A stretch of 64,000 bases of DNA from Shewanella algicola (GTDB lineage Bacteria > Pseudomonadota > Gammaproteobacteria > Enterobacterales > Shewanellaceae), in assembly GCF_014648035.1 (NCBI RefSeq), contig NZ_BMQI01000020.1, forward strand, positions 1-64,000. Direction: 5' to 3'. Made by a program: the position numbers and the translations under genes. Below the pieces are notes generated by a model, which had not been told where the DNA came from, ran no database searches, and saw nothing but the letters and a program-made list of their open reading frames with translations. This document shows positions 59,226 through 64,000 of the stretch, piece by piece; positions within the stretch are counted from its first letter, which is position 1; every line of letters starts with the position of its first letter.

Positions 59226-59705
59226 ATGCAGTTATTTTTGATGCGACATGGCGAAGCCGGCTTTGATGCGCCGTCTGACCGAGAACGTAAACTAACCGAA
59301 ACAGGCCGTATACACAGTGGATACATGGCTAACTGGTTAGGTAAACATGTAAATCAACTAGATTTAGTTATCGTGAGCCCATATTTACGTGCTCAGCAAA
59401 CGTGGCAAGAAGTCAGTAAACACTTACCAGCATCTCGCAAATTAGTTGTACTTGATGATGTTACTCCATCTGGTGATGCCAAAAAGGCAGTAGATGTGGT
59501 ACTTGCTTATGCTGAACAGTACAAAGCAGACAATGTACTGGTGATTGCACATATGCCTATTTTAGGCTTTATGGTCAGTGAATTAGTAGCTGGTATTGAG
59601 CCGCCATTATTTGCGACATCTGCAGTGGCACAAATTGACAAACATATGCATCAATGCAGTTTTGTTGCCATGACAGCTGCTCATCAAGTGATGGCCGCAC
59701 GCTAG
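59226..59705 (+). CDS. sixA: Phosphohistidine phosphatase SixA
   Basis: 159 residues of the histidine phosphatase branch. The catalytic RHGE is at residues 7-10, the second His in VIAHMPIL near 112. SixA dephosphorylates histidine-phosphotransfer domains and nitrogen PTS proteins. GAGAGAAGT precedes the ATG. It is divergent from the M16 peptidase gene. Confidence 0.92.
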   Translation: MQLFLMRHGEAGFDAPSDRERKLTETGRIHSGYMANWLGKHVNQLDLVIVSPYLRAQQTWQEVSKHLPASRKLVVLDDVTPSGDAKKAVDVVLAYAEQYKADNVLVIAHMPILGFMVSELVAGIEPPLFATSAVAQIDKHMHQCSFVAMTAAHQVMAAR

Positions 59706-59715
59706 TTATAATAAG

Positions 59716-59743
59716 TGCAAGGTAAGTCTTTACTTACCTTGCA
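59716..59743. other. Perfect hairpin between sixA and smrB
   Basis: TGCAAGGTAAGT and ACTTACCTTGCA form a 12-bp perfect stem with a CTTT loop between two convergent genes. It lacks T runs; it probably ends transcription or protects 3' ends. Confidence 0.65.
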
Positions 59744-59782
59744 ATCAGCAACAGCCTAATATTTAAATTACCTCTACTACGC

Positions 59783-60310
59783 TTAACGCCTATGTGGCTG
59801 CTCACCAATATCAATTAATACCAATAACGCTGCATCGCCGCCCCATTCTTTAGGTGCTTGATGAAACGCTTTTACCTTAGGGTGTTGCGCTAACCACAAA
59901 GGTAATTGCTGCTTTAAAATCCCCGTACCGAAACCGTGCATCACACAACAACAAATACTGCTTTGTTTAACGCAAGCTTGAATCAGTGCTGCCAGCTCAA
60001 GTTTGGCTTCAGATTGGCGTAGACCATGTAAATCAAGTAACAAATCGGGCGAATAGTCACCACGTCTTAAGCGTTTTAGCTCAAGCTTATCTGCGCTGTC
60101 ATTTATCCAACGCATAGGCCCATCGACCGGCAACAGCGGCTGATAAGTGTCCGAAAAATAGCTGTCAACGTGGATTTGACGCTCTTTAAATTCGAATTGT
60201 TTTTTAGGTTTGACAGGCTGTTTAAAATGGTGGGTATCTTGCTTGAGAGGTTTGATACCGTCTATCAGTTGGCTAAACAGCAACGTGTCTGAGTCATTTT
60301 CGTCTTTCAT
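59783..60310 (-). CDS. smrB: Smr-domain endonuclease SmrB
   Basis: 175 residues: an N-terminal extension and a C-terminal Smr domain with LLLDLHGLRQSEAKLEL (DxHG) and CCCVMHGFGTGILK (HGxG). In E. coli SmrB cleaves mRNA between collided ribosomes to start rescue. Its length and the divergent neighbour prmB are the same as in E. coli and Shewanella. Confidence 0.92.
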   Translation of the reverse strand: MKDENDSDTLLFSQLIDGIKPLKQDTHHFKQPVKPKKQFEFKERQIHVDSYFSDTYQPLLPVDGPMRWINDSADKLELKRLRRGDYSPDLLLDLHGLRQSEAKLELAALIQACVKQSSICCCVMHGFGTGILKQQLPLWLAQHPKVKAFHQAPKEWGGDAALLVLIDIGEQPHRR

Positions 60311-60390
60311 GGCGGTATTGTATTGAATTCTAGGTCATCTTAATAGACATCAGTTACAATAGCGCAGAACAATTTTTTTAGGAGTGTGTT

Positions 60391-61335
60391 TTGGATAAGA
60401 TCTTTGTAGATGAAGCGGTCACTGAGTTACGTACTATAGGTGATATGTTGCGCTGGGCTGTTAGCCGTTTTAATGATGCCAATATTTATTATGGTCACGG
60501 TACTGATAATGCTTGGGACGAAGCCATTGCATTGGTTTTTCATGCTTTACACTTACCCGAAGAAATCGGTCAGCAAGTTATTTTAAGTAACTTGACGAGC
60601 AGCGAAAAACATAAAATTGTTGAGTTAATCATTCGTCGAGTACGCGAACGTTTACCTGTACCGTATTTAACCAACAAAGCGCGTTTTGCCGGGCTTGAGT
60701 TTTATGTTGATGAGCGTGTGTTAGTACCACGTTCACCCATTGCTGAAATGATTAATAACCAGTTTAGTCCATGGTTATACAACAAGCCTGTGCACCGCAT
60801 TATGGATTTGTGTACGGGTAGCGGTTGTATTGCCATTGCGTGTGCTCATGCATTTGAAGATGCAGAAGTGGATGCGCTTGATATTAGTGAAGATGCATTA
60901 GAAGTGGCCCAAATTAACATTGAGTCACTTGATGTGATGGAGCGTGTTTTCCCTATCCAGTCTGATTTATTCTCAGCAATTCCTAAAGGGCCGCATTACG
61001 ATTTAATCGTTTCAAATCCGCCGTATGTGGATGCTGAAGATATTGGCGACATGCCAGATGAGTATCACCACGAGCCAGCCATTGGTTTAGCCTCGGGCCG
61101 CGATGGTTTAGATTTAACCAAGCGCATTTTAGCCAATGCTGCTGATTACTTGACTGAAAATGGGGTGTTAGTGATTGAAGTCGGTAATTCAATGGTACAT
61201 CTAATTGAACAATTCCCTGATGTGCCATTCACTTGGGTAGATTTTGAATTTGGCGGTGACGGTGTGTTTGTATTAACCCGTGATCAGTTAGTTGAAAATG
61301 AATCACTTTTCTCTGTATACAAAGATGTTGAATAA
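60391..61335 (+). CDS. prmB: 50S ribosomal protein L3 glutamine methyltransferase
   Basis: 314-residue SAM-dependent methyltransferase. The SAM motif [13 protein letters not shown] is near residue 140 and the catalytic NPPY near 209. The N-terminal helical domain and length separate PrmB from PrmC. The start is TTG at 60391, with AGGAG six bases upstream. It is followed by aroC after 55 bp. Confidence 0.94.
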   Translation: MDKIFVDEAVTELRTIGDMLRWAVSRFNDANIYYGHGTDNAWDEAIALVFHALHLPEEIGQQVILSNLTSSEKHKIVELIIRRVRERLPVPYLTNKARFAGLEFYVDERVLVPRSPIAEMINNQFSPWLYNKPVHRIMDLCTGSGCIAIACAHAFEDAEVDALDISEDALEVAQINIESLDVMERVFPIQSDLFSAIPKGPHYDLIVSNPPYVDAEDIGDMPDEYHHEPAIGLASGRDGLDLTKRILANAADYLTENGVLVIEVGNSMVHLIEQFPDVPFTWVDFEFGGDGVFVLTRDQLVENESLFSVYKDVE

Positions 61336-61390
61336 TACAGAGCAAGCAACAGGCAGTCGATTGAATCAAATATAGAGGTAGTTAACGCGC

Positions 61391-62485
61391 ATGTCAGGAA
61401 ACAGTATTGGTCAAAACTTTGTTGTGACAACCTTTGGTGAAAGCCATGGTGTCGCCTTGGGTTGTATTATTGATGGTTGCCCACCAGGGCTCGAATTAAC
61501 CGTTGAAGATATGCAACATGATTTAGACAGAAGACGTCCAGGCACATCGCGTTACACCACCGCTAGACGTGAAGCCGATGAAGTGAAAATTTTATCGGGT
61601 GTGTTTGAAGGTAAAACGACAGGCACCTCGATTGGTCTATTGATTGAAAATACCGATCAACGCAGCCAAGATTATTCAGACATTAAAGACACTTTTCGCC
61701 CAGGTCATGCCGATTATACATATCAGCAAAAATATGGCATGCGCGATTACCGTGGTGGTGGTCGTTCATCTGCTCGTGAAACTGCGATGCGTGTTGCTGC
61801 GGGCGCAGTGGCTAAAAAATACCTTAAGCAAGTGCATGGTATTGAAATTCATGGCTACCTTGCTCAGCTAGGACCAATTACTGCTGAAACTGTTGATTTA
61901 ACCCAAATCGAACAAAATGCATTCTTTTTCCCTGATGCGACTAAGTTAGAAGCATTAGATGAATACATGCGTGGTTTACGTAAATCGGGTGACTCGATTG
62001 GCGCTAAAATTACCGTGGCTGCCACCGGCGTACCAGTAGGTTTAGGTGAGCCAGTATTTGATCGACTCGATGCTGATATTGCTCATGCGCTTATGGGCAT
62101 TAATGCCGTTAAAGGTGTTGAAATCGGTGATGGTTTTGGCGTGGTTACCCAAAAAGGCTCTGAAGGTCGCGACTTAATGTCACCAGAGGGTTTTGCCTCT
62201 AATCATGCTGGTGGTGTATTAGGTGGAATTTCATCAGGTCAGCCAGTTGTGGCTCATATAGCGTTAAAGCCAACATCAAGTATCAGTGTGCCGGGTCAAA
62301 GCATGACAGTGCAGGGTGATACGGTTGATATGATCACTAAAGGTCGACACGATCCTTGTGTGGGCATTCGTGCAGTACCAATTGCTGAAGCCATGTTAGC
62401 GATTGTATTAATGGATCATTTATTAAGACACCGCGCGCAAAATCAAGATGTTGTTCGTCATACGCCAGAGATTGGAATGTGTTAA
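61391..62485 (+). CDS. aroC: Chorismate synthase
   Basis: Final enzyme of the shikimate pathway, converting EPSP to chorismate with reduced FMN. 364 residues with the signatures [39 protein letters not shown] and [14 protein letters not shown]. The stop overlaps the start of the next gene (TAATG). Confidence 0.97.
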   Translation: MSGNSIGQNFVVTTFGESHGVALGCIIDGCPPGLELTVEDMQHDLDRRRPGTSRYTTARREADEVKILSGVFEGKTTGTSIGLLIENTDQRSQDYSDIKDTFRPGHADYTYQQKYGMRDYRGGGRSSARETAMRVAAGAVAKKYLKQVHGIEIHGYLAQLGPITAETVDLTQIEQNAFFFPDATKLEALDEYMRGLRKSGDSIGAKITVAATGVPVGLGEPVFDRLDADIAHALMGINAVKGVEIGDGFGVVTQKGSEGRDLMSPEGFASNHAGGVLGGISSGQPVVAHIALKPTSSISVPGQSMTVQGDTVDMITKGRHDPCVGIRAVPIAEAMLAIVLMDHLLRHRAQNQDVVRHTPEIGMC

Positions 62486-63666
62486 TGCCCTCAAGTCACC
62501 GCGCTGAACCAGATTTACGCTGGCTCGGCGCCTGCTATTTCTTTTTCTTTTCTATTCTCGGCATCATGGTCCCCTATTTAGGGGTCTTTTTTGATAGCCG
62601 AGGCTTCAATGCGCAAGAGATTGGATTTTTGCTGGCCATTTTAATGGCCACGCGCATTGTAGCGCCTAACATTTGGGCGGCAGTAGCAGACCGAACAGGG
62701 ATGCGCGCCGAGCTGATTAAGCTTGGATCGTTCGCTGCCGCAATAACGTACATTAGCTTTTTCTTTGACGGCAGTTTTTTATACCTTGCTGTTAGTTTGG
62801 CCATTTACACCTTTTTTTGGAACTCAATTCTGGCGCAGTTAGAAGTGATTACCTTAGAAACCTTAGGTGACAAAGCTGAGCGTTATGGGGCCATTCGCAG
62901 CTGGGGCAGTGTCGGCTATATTGTGTTAGTGATAAGTGGCGGTTTTGCCATTGATTATTGGGGCCCTGAAGTGCTGCCTTATATGGGCATGATATTATTT
63001 CTTGGCTTATTTGCCTGTTCATTACCGTTACCGGCTAACCGCAGTGTAGTGGTTAATCGTGCAGACCGACCTAAATTAACATTCGACGCCTCGCTTATTT
63101 TGTTTATGTTATCGGCGATGTTGCTGCAGATGAGTGTCGGGCCTTTTTATGGTTTCTTCGTACTCTACTTAAAGCAGTTTGGTTATTCCGAAACCGTTGC
63201 TGGCATACTGGTTGCCCTTGGCGTATTTGCCGAAATCATCCTCTTCTTTTATTCATCTCGGTTGATCCGCCGGTATGGAATTCGCGTTTTGCTTGTGGTG
63301 AGTATGTTGCTGACGGCCGTTCGCTGGCTGTTGTTGGCTTTTGGCGTTGAGTCTCTTTTACTGTTGATCATCAGCCAAATCCTTCACGCATTTACCTTTG
63401 GCTTAGTGCACGCCGCGTCGATTCATTTTATTCATCGGCATTTTAATGTTAGTCATCGCAGTACAGGGCAGGCGTTGTATGCCAGCGTGAGTTTTGGTGT
63501 GGGCGGTGCGTTAGGTACCTGGATAAGCGGTATGATTTGGGGCGATGGCAGCCAAACGATGTGGGTGTGGGTCTTTGCCGCTAGCTGTGCGTTTTTATCT
63601 ATGATTGCGGTAATGATGATCCCCAATATTAATGGTGAAGCCACCGCTAATACAGTACAAGATTAA
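62485..63666 (+). CDS. MFS transporter (HcaT-like)
   Basis: About 393 residues, 12 membrane helices, MFS with the family's PNIWAAVADRTGMRAELIK loop between helices 2 and 3 and QLEVITLETLGDKAERYGAIRSWGSVGYI before helix 5. The look is that of the HcaT/LacY-like group, where substrates include aromatic acids or nucleosides; the substrate here is unknown. The ATG at 62485 overlaps the aroC stop; a GTG at 62479 is possible. Probably co-translated with aroC. Confidence 0.85.
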   Translation: MPSSHRAEPDLRWLGACYFFFFSILGIMVPYLGVFFDSRGFNAQEIGFLLAILMATRIVAPNIWAAVADRTGMRAELIKLGSFAAAITYISFFFDGSFLYLAVSLAIYTFFWNSILAQLEVITLETLGDKAERYGAIRSWGSVGYIVLVISGGFAIDYWGPEVLPYMGMILFLGLFACSLPLPANRSVVVNRADRPKLTFDASLILFMLSAMLLQMSVGPFYGFFVLYLKQFGYSETVAGILVALGVFAEIILFFYSSRLIRRYGIRVLLVVSMLLTAVRWLLLAFGVESLLLLIISQILHAFTFGLVHAASIHFIHRHFNVSHRSTGQALYASVSFGVGGALGTWISGMIWGDGSQTMWVWVFAASCAFLSMIAVMMIPNINGEATANTVQD

Positions 63667-63694
63667 CATCTTAAAAGAGTCGCAAGGAGTTATT

Positions 63695-64000
63695 GTGAAA
63701 CGTTTTCGCTTAGGGGTAATCATTAATCCGTTAGCAGGATTAGGTGGCAGTGTTGGATTAAAAGGCTCCGACGGCGTAGCTTTAGAAGCCATTGCTAAAG
63801 GCGCAATCCCTAAAGCTCAGCTTCGTATGGAGCAGGCCTTAGCGGTAATATTACCTTTTATTAATAACGTTGACATCATTACCGCTTCGGGCGACATGGG
63901 CGCAAATTTATGTCACCAAATGGGCTTTACTACCAATGAAGTCTATTACAGCGAAACGACCACCTCCTTGCAAGATACCCAAAATGCAGTCACGTGTTTA
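63695..64000 (+). CDS. ATP-NAD kinase-like protein (5' part, cut by window end)
   Basis: The GTG at 63695 follows AAGGAG at 63684-63689. 102 codons are visible and open to the window end. The product reads KRFRLGVIINPLAGLGGSVG, then GSDG and TASGDMGAN, the pattern of ATP-NAD/AcoX kinase-like proteins that phosphorylate NAD or a relative. Too short here for more. Confidence 0.75.
   Translation, partial: MKRFRLGVIINPLAGLGGSVGLKGSDGVALEAIAKGAIPKAQLRMEQALAVILPFINNVDIITASGDMGANLCHQMGFTTNEVYYSETTTSLQDTQNAVTCL

Overview
The window is bacterial chromosome and most likely comes from a Shewanella or a close marine gammaproteobacterium. The grounds are low-to-moderate GC, the queA-tgt-yajC-secDF cluster, the smrB/prmB-aroC block, the moxR-bat operon divergent from fadIJ, and protein sequences that look like that group. 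This is recognition from memory; no database search was run. I see no prophage, insertion sequence with a transposase, or CRISPR array.

Left part (1-8,500): a tRNA-rich stretch with a degenerate tRNA-Glu copy between two 62-bp direct repeats, tRNA-Ala(GGC), gltX on the minus strand and six identical tRNA-Val(UAC) genes behind one strong promoter. It is followed by an ABC exporter, an Ada/AlkA fusion with ogt (alkylation repair) and a DEAD-box helicase. From 8,500 to 20,000: a small phosphatase, cheV, sstT, rluA, a thioredoxin-like protein with acpH, then queA, tgt, yajC, secD and secF in one direction.

Middle part (20,000-39,300): a GGDEF/EAL protein with a small partner ORF, DUF3224 and DUF2007 proteins, a rhodanese, a precorrin-2 dehydrogenase/ferrochelatase with a decayed methyltransferase tail, a 312-bp MITE-like element, yaeQ, a CBS-pair protein, a secreted multidomain subtilase, an RND efflux operon carrying DUF2892 and rhodanese genes, fadL, putP, and an ECF sigma factor with a DUF3379 partner. 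From 39,300 to 50,300: the moxR-DUF58-DUF4381-batA-batB-batD operon on the minus strand and fadI-fadJ on the plus strand. FadR-like operators lie in front of both fadL and fadIJ.

The most unusual locus is 50,841-55,970 on the minus strand. A very large sensor (two-component-type beta-propeller, Y_Y_Y domain, membrane segment, two PAS, GGDEF and EAL) is followed by a small probably exported protein made of twelve near-perfect 13-residue repeats. After that comes a 39-residue ORF, too short for ordinary ORF calling, with a strong ribosome binding site and a single diverged copy of the same motif. The set ends at a terminator. The sensory half of the large gene is strikingly AT-rich compared with its own signalling half and with all neighbours. 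I propose this as a candidate undescribed secreted-repeat-peptide / c-di-GMP signalling module. The right end (56,200-64,000) is ordinary: an M16 peptidase, sixA, smrB, prmB, aroC, an MFS transporter and the start of an ATP-NAD-kinase-like gene cut by the window edge.
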